DNA from: Zingiber officinale
Taxonomy: Eukaryota > Streptophyta > Magnoliopsida > Zingiberales > Zingiberaceae
Reading direction: 5' to 3'
Length of the DNA stretch: 64,000 nt
Assembly: GCF_018446385.1 (NCBI RefSeq)
Contig: NC_055991.1
Location: forward strand, 104,081,712 to 104,145,711
Shown here: positions 33,938 through 47,158 of the stretch, piece by piece
Position numbering within the stretch: the stretch's first letter is position 1
Layout of the letters: every line of letters starts with the position of its first letter
Notes under the pieces: model-generated
Seen by the model: the letters and a program-made list of their open reading frames with translations, nothing else
Database searches by the model: none
What the model was told of the DNA's origin: nothing
Made by a program: the position numbers and the translations under genes

Positions 33938-35710
33938 TGTTAGTATTAGCCCTAGTACCAATTATGAGATGATTGTAAAGGGTATATTATTGTATCATAT
34001 ATCATTATTAATAAAAGGTAAAGTTGGTTATTATATTTATTTCAGTTCAGTGTCAATTGAATAACTATAATAATATCCTTGGGTAGTAGGTTCTTATCTA
34101 CAATATATCAATTGATTGAATTGATAGTGAGATATTGTAGAGAATACTACTCTTAACTATTCCTAGTCATGCATTAATATACAAGGACAATATTAATGTG
34201 TTGAGACTAGCATCTATAGGTCAACGGATGACTTGATCTAACAAGTCATAGATATGAGATATCAGGTTGACACATGAGTATATATTAGAGAATATATACT
34301 GAATGACCTACTATAAGAATATTTCATGGATCGTTATATAAGTGTCATAAACATTCTCATGTGACTATTGATATAAATAGTCCTTGGACCTAAAGTCACT
34401 ACGGTTCCCTACATAAGGAGTTGTGTACTTTGGTATCGGCAAACGTCACCTGTAACAAGGTGGACAATAAAGTCGATCACTGTGTATGTAATGAATTATG
34501 CAGAGGGATGTGAGTGATGTAGATGTGATCTATCCCTTCCATATGACGGAAGCGATATCTGTGGGCCCCTTGATTAGTAGGACACAAGAAAGCATGGTCA
34601 TGCGCAAATGAGTCAATATGAGATATTGAGCTTATTTGATTGAGTGTGTCTGCTTAGAGATCAAGAAACACAAAGGTTGATAAGAGGATGACACGGTCTA
34701 TGCCTTATTGATCAACCTAGATATCAAGGATAGAGGGACAAAGTCATACAAGATAATAGCCATGGGCAGGCTAGGTCGGATCTTGACCTTCTCGTCACTT
34801 GGGTAGCAATGATGCCTTGCTAGATGCCACTCATTGCTTATGTATCTAAATGTTGATTTAGGTACATTGTCAACGTTATGAGAACCTATTGGGTCACACA
34901 CAAAGAACAAGTAGATTTGGAGATGGATTCATATGATGAATCATTTGATTAAGTCTAATCCGAATTGGACATATTGAGTTGGACTCAATTGGATCTAATT
35001 GTTAGATTAAGTTCAATTCAAACTAGACTCAAGGAGTCAATTCGAATTAATGAAATAATGATTCATTGCATTTGAATTGCATGAGATCAATTGAGTAAAA
35101 ACTCGATTGAATTAGACTTGAGTTAGACTCGAATGAATTAGACTTGAGTTAGACTCAAGTGAGGAGACTTGAGTTAGACTCAAGTGAAGATTAATGGAAA
35201 TAATCATTGAATTTCGAAATTCAATGATTATTTATCCCATTCAATTTTTGAAATTGAGATGAGGAGTTACACTCATTCAAAATGAAAAGTTACAAGTTTG
35301 GTCCTTAATGGAGTGTAAATGCTCATTAAGGCCATTAATGCTAATTAAGTGTTTCATTGGATGAAAATACTTAAGCTTTTTGCTCTTCATTTTGGATTTA
35401 ATCTTCATTCTTCTTGCTCCTCTTCTCCTTGGCCGAAAATCCACCTTCAAGGTTGCTAGCACAACCTTTCTCCTTTTGTGAGTTTATGAGACAAACGAAC
35501 ACTTGTTCGTGTGGATACCGTAGAGGCGCAAACACGAGATCGTGCTGTGATCCGAGCTGTCGGGAGTCCGTGAGCACGCTACAAAGGTATAATCTTTCAT
35601 GCTTTTAGATCTAACTTAGTATAAAGTTTTGTTTCCCTTCGCATGGATCTTTTGGGGTAATAGGTTTTTCCGCTGCGCGTTTGCGTGTTTAGCAACCTTA
35701 TTACCTTACA
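33938..35710. mobile_element. Solo LTR D in the gypsy LTR
   Basis: TGTTAGTATTAGCCC..CTTATTACCTTACA is flanked by AACTT at 33933..33937 and 35711..35715. It is 1773 bp with no internal coding region. Removing it restores continuous gypsy LTR. A tandem of attagacttgagttagactc words lies at about 35110..35185. It is probably copia type, but family assignment is not certain. Confidence 0.85.
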
Positions 35711-36127
35711 AACTTCATCTCCTAACAAACCCTAATGAACCAGAGACCACTTCATGACTACAGAGGTCACGTGAGGTAGTATAAAAAGGGGGATCCTCTC
35801 CATTAGCAAGGTACGCAAGTTCTAGCATTTAAACTTTGGTTCACTTCAATTACTGTTCTTCTTCTTCTTCCACCTTCGAGAGGAACTGACTTGAGCGTCG
35901 GAGGACCTAGCCAGGGATCCCCAGCCCGATTTTAGGTCACTAAAGCTTTGTTGGCTCATCTCACTGTGTGCAGGAGCGTTGAGGAGTTTCTTCGGAACTT
36001 CGGGAGTTCATCTTCATCGGAGGTCATCATCATTTATCAGAGCCAGTGTCCGTCTTCGTAGATTTCAGATAAGATCAAATTTGGCACCGTCTATGGAAAC
36101 TATTCACCTGGATCTAAGGCTACAAAG

Positions 36128-36232
36128 ATGGAAGAACCTGGCAAACCCAATACCATTACTATATCGCAGGATGATCTGGAGTTGCTCATCAACGCCAGTG
36201 TACAGAAGATATTACAACAACATCAACAATAA
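36128..36232 (+). pseudogene. Gypsy gag N-terminal fragment
   Basis: A 34-codon frame, MEEPGKPNTITISQDDLELL and 14 more residues, lies about 35 bp after the primer-site region and ends in TAA. It matches the degraded gag in the segmental duplication. The rest of gag is not recognisable downstream. Confidence 0.55.
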
Positions 36233-37046
36233 GTGAATATGGGTGGCACATTACCTATAGTGCCACCTCCGGTGATGTCTATAATTTCTCACCACTGAGA
36301 GAGGGAAATCAAGGGAGGATATCTGACCCATCTGTTCTCTGCTCCTCTCTCTCCCACTGGACGTTCTAAAGCTTATTTCTGAACACCCCTTGAACAAGGA
36401 GAATGAAGAGAAGTCCTTCAGGAATCTTCTAAAGAAACCCTTGTAAGGGAAAAACGAAAGGGGCATAGTCTTTCAACGACTTATTCTTGTTGTTAGCCAT
36501 GGTTGAAGTTGCTTGAGTTTGCTCTGCCTCTAACTACCTTTATAAGTTACATTTTTTATGATAGGTCCTATCAATTTCAGAATCAGCAAGAAGAAGATCT
36601 CTTAATTCGTTGGGCCATAGCATATAAATCATTTATAAAAAAAATAATAAACTCAGTTAGCATCATTGACTATCCTTGGAATGATTGGTCTGGTCTCACG
36701 GAAGTTTTCCACCGGTCACCAAGGTAAATCAGGAAACGCACGTGACGGCCAACTCAGAAACCTAACATCCTTTGGTTGTACTCCTCATTTAGAGAAAAAA
36801 TTTCTATAAATATGTCATAGTTGAGGATTAAATCACGGGTACCTAAGTAATAATTTAGATGTCCTACCATGACGTCATAGCTTCACGGACTATATTTAAC
36901 GTATTTGCATTAATTGAGATAGGGGATATAATCATCGAGTTAGTGATTTATTTGGGTTATGTAAATAGCCTATAAATATCTTAGTTGTTATGAATGAAAA
37001 AAAAGTTCAACTTTCCTTATTTCCACTTCCACGTAAGTGCAATTCC
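36233..37046. other. No gene recognised; possible LTR end
   Basis: 36240..36500 may be decayed gypsy interior. 36810..37046 ends with gcctataaatatcttagttg and a CT-rich leader, which looks like an LTR promoter and R region. No ends or target duplication were found. Confidence 0.35.
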
Positions 37047-39467
37047 TCTTTCAGTAGTTTTTCAATTCCAACAAGGTTGGGCCCATCTTTACTTCATGTA
37101 TTGGACAAAAAGGGCGTGGACTCAGCCATTTATGATTTTGATAATTTCTAAATCGATTGAAATGGAGAAAGTGATATCATAATTTATTTTTTTTTGTCTA
37201 TGCACTCTAAAATAATGCCATTTATTCTTAAAAACCTTAATTTCTAGAAGGCATTGTTTTTCTTTAAAAAAAAACAAATAAAATTAATATGTGAAGAAAG
37301 TATGTGAGAAGCAAGCTAAAATTCTTGCTTAGAATCTGTAGTATTAATTAGATTTTCAAGCATTATATTCGATATGATTAGTCAAAACTGGAAAGCCTCA
37401 GGTAATCAAAACATGGATAGAAATGCACTCATTTTTAGATTATTTTCCTGGATTTGGTAGCAGGTGCGTCATGTTCCGTGATTCGGTATATTATGAGTGA
37501 TTCTAAAAATATGGGATCAGTAGATAAGATAATGTGGCCCTTAAAGATAAGTGAGATAGTGGTTAGAATCAGACTATATGTAGTTGAACGAGTCATTTTT
37601 ATTAGGGCTCAGATCTCTATTTTTTATTGTCAAGACTCTTAGCATAAATCAAATTGGCTTAAAGTGTCGGTCGGACCTCTCTTAACATATAGCCGATCGG
37701 TCCAAGTGTTGGACGGACTTTCGAGGAACAGTTCCTCACTTTTCAATGTTAAGGCATTCAGCATGCAGTCGGCCGGACCCAGCACCGGTCGGGCATTCAG
37801 AGCTTAGCGCCTCATTTCTCAGTACCATGTCATAGAGCATATAGCCGATCAGACCCAACACCGATCGGGAATTCAGAGCTCAATTCCTCAGTCCTCAGTG
37901 GCAAAGCCTCCAGCATATAGTCGGTCAACCCAAAGTGTCAGTCAGACCTATAGGGCTAAGCTCCCCACTTCTCATATGTCAGTCTCCCATCATACAGTCA
38001 ATCGGCTACAAGGCCCGTCAGACTACCTCTAGGAGACAACATTATCAGAAAATCACAATAACCTGTCAGAAGAAATAGCTAGTAGTCAAGGAATATTCTG
38101 CTACCATAACATATACCTATAATGGAACCTTCCTCTAGGGTGGTCGTACATCTTCCATTACTTGATATTACTTGGCATATTCTTAGCTGCCTTATTATTA
38201 CGGAGGTTATGAAAAATGATTCATATACATGTAACGAAACCTTCCTAAAAGAGTGATCATACATCTTCTATTAGTATATTCTGACACTTGACATTCTCTG
38301 ACACCTCATTATTATCGAGGTTCTAAGGGTCAGTATAAAAATGGGTCATCTCCATTGGTCAGGTAACTTGAACTTTTACATTACACGCACGCATGCTTCT
38401 ACGCTACTATTCATCTTCTTCTCCATTTTTGGCTATTGTTCTGACTTGAGCATCGAAGTGTCTGTACCAAGAACCCCTCCTTTGTTCTCGCTCTAACGTT
38501 TTCATTTGCTCTTTCTAGTGTGTGCAGAAAGGAGCATTCAAAGCCATTTTCTTCCACTTCAAGGTCCTCTCACGGTCAATATTAGAATCATCTACCTAGC
38601 GCGTCATCTCCCTCAATTTTAGCTAGGATCAAATTTGGTATCATCTATGAGAATCTTCGCTTAAATCTGAAGCATGAAGGCGGATGGGATTGGATGATTC
38701 ACCACAATTACCTTTTCACAAGAAGATTTAGAGCTGGTAATAACTGCTCGACGACCGCAGAAGTCAATGCAACAACAAGTAGTAGCTGGGGGTCCCCTAT
38801 CGCATGATCTGGCTGCATCGATATGGGCCCTCACACTGAGTGAGGGACCCGAGAGGAAGGCCCGACTGGATTCTAACAAGTTCCTCCACCGATTAACTTC
38901 ATGCAAGCACCTACTCAGTCAATCATCCTCCCACCCTTGTCGCCTACCTCGGTCACCTATCATAGGGAATTATCCCACATGCCCTTTGAGGATATGTGTC
39001 AAGAGGAGAGACCCCAAGGATCTGTAAGTGCAATCAACCAATGTTTGATCAGGTACAATCATGATTTCGATGTATGTATCAAAGAGTTTATGTTAGGTTT
39101 TCATATGGATTTGATATGTGTGTTTGAGTCATGCAGGACTTGGTGAACCACATATAAGAAACTCAGTGCGGGTAAGTTTAGTAAAGAATCATCCTAAGGC
39201 TCAAGTCCCTGTGATCTGTGAAGGATGGTGCAATCGAGGGACTGCCGAACAAAGAGAAATTGAGTGAATTTTCGATTAATTGGGAATCATGATGTACTGC
39301 TAGGTATCACTCATAATCATTCCATAATTAAGTAGTTAATTATGTACAGCCAAGATAAATTGGGAATCTATTATGTCACATATACTACGAGTCTCTAAAA
39401 GACGTAAAATAAGTTAGAGAAAAAGATTCTCAAATCAAGAGATAAATGTTTGTTTAGACAATACATA
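37047..39467 (+). repeat. Segmental duplication, copy 2 (partner 1..2419)
   Basis: This copies the first 2.4 kb of the window in the same orientation: germin-type 5' flank (37047..37480), gypsy LTR with TATA (38335), gag remnant (about 38650..39030) and unassigned tail. It ends at 39467, 20 bp before copia LTR E. Because copy 1 is cut by the window edge, the true left boundary is unknown. Confidence 0.9.
37665..38630 (+). mobile_element. Ty3/gypsy-like LTR remnant, copy 2
   Basis: Same LTR as 618..1580, with the TGTCGGTCGGAC start, tataaaaa near 38335 and gatcaaatttggtatcatct after it. A gag remnant with internal stops follows. Confidence 0.6.
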
Positions 39468-39487
39468 AGATAAATATGAAAAAATTT

Positions 39488-40193
39488 GTTGGAACGAAAG
39501 TGCGGATGGGTCACGTCTCTTATGAAAGAGTTGGACCCTATTTGATTAAGTGATGAACTAACTTGATTTAGTTGTGAACTAAACCATTGGGTTAATGAGC
39601 TAATTTTTTGTTAAGACTTAATGGGTTGGATTTGGACTTTCTAATCTAACTCATTAAAGAGGACTATATATAGATATGGTTAAGAGAGAATTAATACATA
39701 ATTTATTATTGTCTTGATTAGGTTTTGGAAACCTAAACCCAATAGCTCTCTCTCCCTCTCCTTCTCTCTTGTCGTTAGCCGCAACAAGAGGTTCTCCTCT
39801 TATTGCCGTGAGCCACCCAAAGGAAGAAGATCTTCCTTTTGCTTCTTCTTCCTCTTCTTGATCTTTCTCCTTCGCTTGTGGCTAGTATCTTTTGAAGGTG
39901 AAGCTTGTTCTCTTGGAGTTATCTTGAAGAGCTCGGGGTGGATACAAATAGAGATAAGATTCGATAACATCACAAAAGGTTTATGCCCTTCTCGTTACAG
40001 GTTATCCGTAAGGTATACCTAGAATAATCATTATTTGATTTCATTTTATTTTATGATCTTATCTACACGATTATATCTTGCATGCGTGTGGTGTGTGTGA
40101 TATAATAAATTAATTTATTTATCATTAAGTCTTCATTTATGCATGTTTACGAAACGTGTTTTTAGTACTCACTGCATCAGGCATATCCCAACA
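39488..40193 (+). mobile_element. Copia LTR E with primer site
   Basis: TGTTGGAACGAAAG..ATATCCCAACA (706 bp) is followed at once by gtgctatcagagtc, a slightly altered initiator tRNA-Met primer site. A TATA-like tatatatag lies at 39664. AT-rich sequence to about 40640 holds no gag or pol, so only the 5' end of this element remains. Confidence 0.8.
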
Positions 40194-40899
40194 GTGCTAT
40201 CAGAGTCCGATCATTCTTTAACATGATCGTAAAATTATTTTTACAGTTCGTAATTAGTATTGTAATTAATTTTTTAGATTTTTCTAGAATTATTAAGAAT
40301 TTTATATTTTTGGAAGTTTCCTAAATTGTTAGAAATTTTCACTTTTGGGAAGTTTCTAAAATAATTCTAGAAAATTAAAATTAAAAATATTTTATTAATT
40401 TATAAATTATTATTTTTAGAATTTTAAGAAATATTCTATTTTCATAAAATTTTATAATTTGTTAGGTAATACCAAATTTGGAAAGATTCCAAAATTCTTT
40501 AAAAATCATTATATAAATTTTCTTTTCTAAAAAATTTGAATTTATTAAAATATTCTATTTTTGGAAAGTTTCCTAAATTGTTAGGAAATATCAAATTTAA
40601 AAAGATTTAGAAAATTATAAAAATTAAGATTTGAATTATTCTATATAGTACAAGAAAACAGGGTTTTAGAAACCAAAAATTTTATTTCTGAAGGCCATTT
40701 TTCTGTCTCTAAACAATATTTGAAACGGAATATTCCATCTCAACATTTTGTTATTGAAAGCCCCGTAGCTAATTTTGAGACGGAACTATTTTGTCTCTAA
40801 TTTCATAAATGGATTGAAAAATCATTTATATATCTGTTTTTAATTTGACCAAATGAAATTATTTTTGAAAATAAATTCCGTCCCTAATTTTGTTTTAAA

Positions 40900-41340
40900 T
40901 CTGTTATTAGTCTATCTCAAATTATATAACACATATAATTTTAATCTGTTTATAATCCATTTACAATCTTGTTTATAAATTCGTATATAAAATTCATTTA
41001 TAATTTTGTTTTAAATCTGTCATTAGTTATATATTAAATATAATTGTAATCTTCTTATAAATCTATTTACAATCATTTTTATAAATACTATATAAATTTC
41101 ATCTCTAATTTTGTTTTAAATCTGTTATTAATATGTCTCAAATAACATATCAAAAATTATTTTAATTTGTTTATAAATCTGTTTACAAAATTCATATTTA
41201 AATTTATCAATAATTTTTTATTATATTATATTTTTTTTTCTCATCTACATATTATTTTAGCAGAAACAATCACACATTTCAAATAAATTTAAAATATTTG
41301 AAATAATTAATGTTTAATCCAAAAATATCACATCATCCAA
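40900..41340. other. AT-rich CACTA subterminal or UTR region
   Basis: Repeated ataaatctgtttaca-type words and no coding frame. Probably the 3' flank of the minus-strand transposase gene. Confidence 0.45.
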
Positions 41341-41353
41341 ATATTCATATTAT

Positions 41354-42462
41354 TTAACTAAATCTAATTTTTATTTCGTTTATCACGACGCTCACGGGAC
41401 TAGATCCTCCAGGATACAAATGATTTGTATATCCCGCCTCTTGAATCATCTTTCGAACCATCTCCTTGAGATTTTCTTCTCTTTGTCTACCTTCCTCCAT
41501 AAGTTTTTCTTCCCTTTGTCTACTTTCCTCGATAAGTTTATTTTCTCTTTGCCTATTTTCTGTAATAACGAGTTCCAATTTGTTTTTACTTTCAATAAAT
41601 TTTTTCTCCATCCTCTTACTAGTAGCACGCATGTCTTTAATTTATTGTGATAGTTCTTTGTTTTTCTCATTGGAGCACATTTCATTTGAACTTCCATTGT
41701 ATGATCTTTCAAAGTGTTGATTGCGTCCAAATCCATACACCCTTCCGTTATATTGGCCACCCACCACATCACACAATGATTTGAGATCGAATGAAGGATG
41801 AGTAATGTGATCATCAACAGTTAGTCGCTCTCTATATTGTTCCTGCCCATATTATAATAACATATATTAGTTTAATAAATATAAAACAACAAATGAGATG
41901 TCAATATGATATTAATGAAAAATTAACTATGCTAACTTACACTAACTCGGGCTGATTTGTTATCCATAAACTCTCCAGTACCTTGCTTCATTTTATGCAT
42001 TCGTTCAAAAACCTCAAATCCATCTACTTCTCATCCCAAATCTTTTTTCTACAATCATATATAACATATGTCAATATATACCAGATCATATGAGATATAT
42101 TTAATTTAAATCTAAATATTAAATTTAATAAATGAGATGCATAAATTATTGAAATAAACATATAGAAAAGAGATTTACCATCCTCTCGCGGTGTGCTCCA
42201 AAAGAAATTAAACCCCCAGTATGTTTGGTAATAGACCCATCCTTCATTATCATTTTATTTTTACGTGCAATATCACATTTGATCTTGTGATCTTCTGTAT
42301 TCCAATGATTTTTAACTAGATAATTCCAGATATTAGTCTCCATCCATTCAGGTCCCCTACCTATCATATCTAATATGTTTGGTTCCCTTCCTAAATCTTC
42401 TTGTGTCGATGATAGTGCTGCTTTCTTAGCCAAATGAATTATTGCTATGTACCTCTCACTTG
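41354..42462 (-). pseudogene. CACTA transposase-family gene, C-terminal part
   Basis: On the minus strand the part next to element X reads SERYIAIIHLAKKAALSSTQ and IKCDIARKNKMIMKDGSITK. Further on come CDVVGGQYNGRVYGFGRNQH and a charged coiled coil (ENRQRENKLIEESRQREEKL). This order fits the plant En/Spm transposase-24-type protein, with a GRVYG(F/L)G motif before a C-terminal coiled coil. Introns separate the parts (about 41850..41940 and 42030..42180). Element X (target duplication ACTTG) interrupts the gene at 42462, so it is disrupted. Confidence 0.65.
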
Positions 42463-43743
42463 TGTTGATGCAGGAAGCATCCGACGATCGAACTCGTGTT
42501 TTGATAATGGCAAAGGATTCAAAGTTAAGGTGTTTTGTGATCTAACAAGTCTGCTTGAGTATTTCAGGAAAGTCCTAGCTGCGGTTAGGCAAAGGGAAAA
42601 CCCTAGGGGGTGGTAACCCTAGGTCATAGGGGGTGGTAACCCTATGCGGAAAGTCTTGGCAGGTCGATGACTTCAGGCAAAAGTCCTAGGGGGTGGTAAC
42701 CCTAGGTGGAAAGTCTTGGTGTCGCGAACCAGGTGAAAGACTGGACTAGCCGGGAAGCGGATGTCCAGCAGAAAGTCCGGAAGCGTCGAATGCTGAGCAA
42801 AAGTCCAGTCGATCTGGAGGATCGCACTGGCAATAGGTAAATCTCCTGAGTGGAGTAGGTGAGGGCGCGTTCCCCGTAGAGGGAACAGTAGGCGTCGGGT
42901 CGACCTAGGGTTTCCGGACGAAAATCCGAAGTCAGACCCGGATAGTCTGATGACTATCGATAATATATTGTTATTGTATTTATTGCTTTATGTGCTAACT
43001 TTGTGTTGCAGGATATTGTTTGGGACTAACATGTCTTGCAAGTACAAAATAATGAAGTTTTCCCTCGGATGAACAATGTCCGAGGCGCCTCCATGGAGCT
43101 TGGAGGTGCCTCGGGTGCAAAGCTGGAGCTGGCCGCGAAGCACCCATGGAGGCGCCTTGGACGAGGTATAAGGCGCCTTGGACGAGGTATAAGGCGCCTT
43201 GGAAGGCGCCTTGGATAGGGCATAAGGCGCCTTAAGCAGATGAACTTCGACCAGTTCAAGTTTGATCCACGCGGAGGACTCGGCAGCATGGAGGCGCCTT
43301 GAACAGCCTTCAAGGCGCCTTGAACACCCTTTATAAGGGGGTTTCGAGCAGCACTTCAAACAATCAACTTCCAAGTGATTTCTTTGCATCTAGTTGCTAA
43401 CGACACGATCCAGAAGTGCTGCAACAACCTCCCGATGACCCGGAGCTCCGTTTTCTTCTTCTTTAGTTGTCGGTATAAAGTTGTTATAATACTTTCATTG
43501 TAATTAGTTTGTAATTCTTATCGAGCTTATAGTTGTTGCCCACGGAAAGCGATCAAGGATCGCGGGCCTTCGAGTAGGAGTCGCCTTAGACTCCGAACGA
43601 AGTAATTCCTTGTGTCTCTGTGTTTCTTTATTTTATTTCCGCTTATTCCGCTGCACGTTTTAACTCCAATAGTTTTCCGATAATCGAAAAATGAAATAGC
43701 CGCGAGCGCTATTCACCCCCCTCTAGCGCGTCTCGATCCAACA
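42463..43743 (+). repeat. 5' LTR of element X
   Basis: 1281 bp, followed by attggtatcagagc (43744). The 5' part has repeated ccctagggggtggtaaccctagg words (42600..42720). The promoter part has AAGGCGCCTT palindromes (43080..43325), then a TATA box (tttataagg, 43330..43338). The outer parts resemble the LTR of Y, but the palindrome part does not. Confidence 0.93.
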
Positions 43744-43998
43744 ATTGGTATCAGAGCGGGGTTGTTTTGAATTGGTCCAACCATCATTCAAAACATTTTT
43801 TCATGGTATTTTTTTTGGTTTTTTTTCGGAGTCAATTAAAAATTAGCTTAGTGGCTAAAATTCTAATTCTTTTCAAAATCGGTGTTGCTCAAAGTTGGTC
43901 AAAACCATTTGAGCTCGTTTTTTTTATTCTTCCCGCATTACTAATCCAAGACTCAGTCTTGGAACAGATCTTCTTGTTTTTATTTTTACAAGATTTAT

Positions 43999-45669
43999 AT
44001 AGCCCAACAAGAAGGATATAGCACTGTTCGTCCCCCACTATTTTCCGGAGAAGACTTCGGATATTGGAAGGAGCGAATGGAGATATATCTGAAGATCCAG
44101 TTCGACACCTGGATGATAGTCAAGACTGGACTGCAACTACCAACGGATGCAGACGGCAAGCCTACATCCTGCGAGAACTGGGAGCCAGCCCTTATCAAAA
44201 AGGTGGAAGCCGACGCCAAAGCTACCTGCACCCTCCAGTGCGGTCTTACCAAGGAGGAGCTCAACAGAGTCGGTCTGTTCTCTTCCGCAAAGGAGCTATG
44301 GGAGAAACTGATCGAACTCCACGAGGGCACTTCCGACACTAAGGTAAGTAAAAGGGATCTTTTACTTAATAAATTGTATAACTTAAAAATGCAGGAAAAT
44401 GAGACAGCGAGCCAGTTACACACTCGAATTCAAGATATCCTTAACTCCCTTCACGGAATCGGGCAGAAGGTAGAAAATAGGGATATAATAAGGTATGCTC
44501 TTAATTCGTTTCCAAGGAGTACATTGTGGGCATCAATGGTAGATGCCTACAAAGTCTCCAAGGATTTGTCTTCTTTAAAGTTAGATGAATTATTTAGTGA
44601 ATTTGAACTTCATGAACAAACTAATGCATAGCCAACCAAGAAGGGTATTGCTTTGGTTGCAGGTACTAGTCGAACACGGGAACCAAGAGTACGGTGAAAA
44701 ATTGAACCGGAATCAGAAGACGAACCCGACTCAAAAGATGAAGAAGACGAACTGACCAGTGAACTCGTGAACCTCGTGAAGAAGCTCTACAAGAAGAAGA
44801 AAGGCTTCAACAAGAAAGACCTGAAGAAGGCAGTACAATCCAAGGAGGCCCAACCGAGTTTGAAGGTAAAGTTTGAAGTTATCTGCTACGGGTGCAATCA
44901 GAAAGGGCATATCAAGGCCAACTGCCCTAACCAAAAGGAAGCCAAAAAGTGAAGAAGAAAGAAGGCCCTGAAGGCGACGTGGGACGAATTTTCTTCGGAG
45001 GACGACGACGACGAACTCGATCAGACGAGTTTACTCGCATTGATGGCCCGGGACCAGATCGTCGAATCCGAGAGCGAGGGCGAGTCGGAAGCCGAGTCCG
45101 AGCGAAGCCACAGATCCACATCTATTTCTGAAGGGCCAGACTCCACTGTAAGTATTCCTAGACTTAATAATTTAGTCAATTATTTATTACGCAAGTTAGC
45201 TAAGTCAAATCTTAAGATTAAGTCACTTCTAAAGGAAGTAGCTGTCCTTAAAGAAGTGACTGACACTAAATCCTTACCTGATCAAGTTCAGACTGGAAAT
45301 TCAACTCAAGTTCAAAAACTTAAGGAAGAAAATTCTAGTTTGAAAAATCATGTCAAAGATTTAAAAAATACCTTAGAACGGTTTTTTTTGGGCTCCAAGA
45401 ATCTTGACCTAATTCTTGAAAGAGCCGTTTACAATAGAACTGGGCTAGGATATAAATCAAAAAAGAAATATAAATCTTATTTATCCTTAATAAACAAACC
45501 AAATAGTAAATCAGTCCAAGCATGGGTCCCCAAGTCCAAATTGGTCAATCAAGTTAGATTTGGTCAATACTAGGTCCCGAAGGATCAAATACACTACCTC
45601 GATAGACCATATCGAGGCTATGATCTAGGGGGAGCAAAAATAAAAACGATCTTAATAAAACAAAATTAA
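43999..45669 (+). pseudogene. gag of element X (lost start, four stops)
   Basis: The frame begins at ATA (43999), where Y has ATG, and reads QQEGYSTVRPPLFSGEDFGY. It continues with the copia gag domain, zinc knuckle (CYGCNQKGHIKANC) and C-terminal coiled coil (STQVQKLKEENSSLKN). Stops lie at 44629, 44695, 44950 and 45571, and the frame ends at 45669. There is no frameshift over 557 codons. The final stop replaces the Trp codon of the conserved QYWVPKDQIHYL motif. Gag would form the particle; this copy cannot without readthrough. Confidence 0.92.
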
Positions 45670-47158
45670 AAAAATTCGAAATTAAATTGTAAATTCAAAA
45701 TTCAAAATTCAAAATTCAAATTAAAAAAATTAAAATTAAATTATAAATTCAAAATTCAAAAATCAAATTAAAAAATCGAAATTAAATTTTAAATTCAAAA
45801 TTCAAAATTCAAAAATCCAAAAATCAAATTAAAAACTCGAAATTTAAAATTTAAAATTCAAAATCAAATTAAAAAAAAATCGAAATTAAATTATAAATTC
45901 AAAATTCAAAATTCAAAAATTCAAAAATCAAATTAAAAAATTCAAAATTAAATTATAAATTCAAAATGATTCGAATTCAAATCAAATATAGATGGAGGAT
46001 CCAGAATAGCTAGCACCCCCAATTGAACTACCCGACAGGGTAACTGAACTTAATCTACCTGAAATGGATAAAACAAGAGTAGATTACCCGGCAGGGTAAT
46101 TAAGGTTAGATTAAAACGGGCTAGGTTTAACTTGACCCACAGTACTGGTGAAGTTTTTGGATGATAATACGTTAGGGAAGCTTGAGCATCGCATGTCTAG
46201 GAAGATATGGCTTCGACCTGGTGCATTTGGCCAAGTGAAACTGACCGAAGCTACCCTTAAATGGATCCTAACTAGTTAGACCAAGGTTTAGTATTAAGTT
46301 CAATGGGTAGGACTATTTGGAAAACCTCGAAGGCATGGTTACTTTAATGAGTTCCTTGTGACTCACCATAGCCCAGAAGTTTATCCAAAGAATGCTTACT
46401 TGTTGAACCCAAAGCTAAACCTGAATCTAACACAAAGTTAAACCAGATCCTTAAATTCAACAATAATTCATCTCACAACAATTATAGGGTTCCCTGATTG
46501 AAAATTTAGATCGGGTGAGATGACTAAGAAACTAAAAATTAAAATTAACTTGAACTTAAGTTCAAAATATTTTTTTTTAAAAAAAAAACTTAATTTCAAA
46601 ATAATTTTTTTAAAAAAACTTAATTTCAAAATAATTTTTAAAACTTAATTTCAAAATGATTTTAAAACTTAATTTCAAAATGATTTTTAAACTTAATTTC
46701 AAAATAATTTTAAAACTTAATTTCAAAATAATTTTTAAACTTAATTTCAAAAAACTTAATTTCAAAATAATTTTTAAACTTAATTTCAAAAAACTTAATT
46801 TCAAAATAATTTTTTAAACTTAATTTCAAAATAATTTTAAAACTTAATTTCAAAATAATTTTTAAACTTAATTTCAAAAAACTTAATTTCAAAATAATTT
46901 TTAAAAACTCAATTTTAAAATAATTTTAAAACTTAATTTCAAAATAATTTTAACTTAATTTAAAACTTAAATTCAAAATTATTTTAAATCTTATTTAAAA
47001 ACCTGTTCAAAAACTTTTCAAAATGTTAATTAAAAACAATCATAGGATTAATTGCTTGCTAACTTAGATTGGGTGAGATAGAAAAACTAAAGAGTCTATT
47101 TCAATTAAGTTATCTTTAAATCCATTAAAGAGAAACCAATTCAACTACTTCATGTGTA
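45670..47158 (+). other. Spacer between gag and pol, element X
   Basis: 45670..45970 is a simple repeat of attcaaaattcaaa-type words. 46140..46430 is a block shared with Y and B (cagtactggtgaagttttt, gcatgtctaggaagatatgg, ctagttagaccaagg). 46560..46990 is a tandem of acttaatttcaaaataattt units. Having 1.5 kb of non-coding DNA between gag and pol is unusual for copia elements. Confidence 0.75.

Larger units (their letters stand above)
20856..36240 (+). mobile_element. Ty3/gypsy 5' LTR and gag start, split by two insertions
   Basis: LTR sequence runs 20856..21082, resumes at 32979..33937 after copia element B, and resumes again at 35716 after solo LTR D. Its 3' part has a TATA box (tataaaaa, 35780..35787). 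It ends near 36075, just before gatcaaatttggcaccgtct, the primer-site region. A 34-codon gag start follows at 36128, then similarity is lost. Most of the internal region and the 3' LTR are missing. The LTR strand is plus. Confidence 0.75.

Noticed and set aside
43744..43757. TGGTATCAGAGC stretches as possible tRNA pieces
   Set aside because: They are primer-binding sites right after LTR ends, not tRNA genes.
46610..46892. Frames of repeated KLSFKIILKLS-type peptide
   Set aside because: Low-complexity AT-rich tandem repeat in the gag-pol spacer of X.
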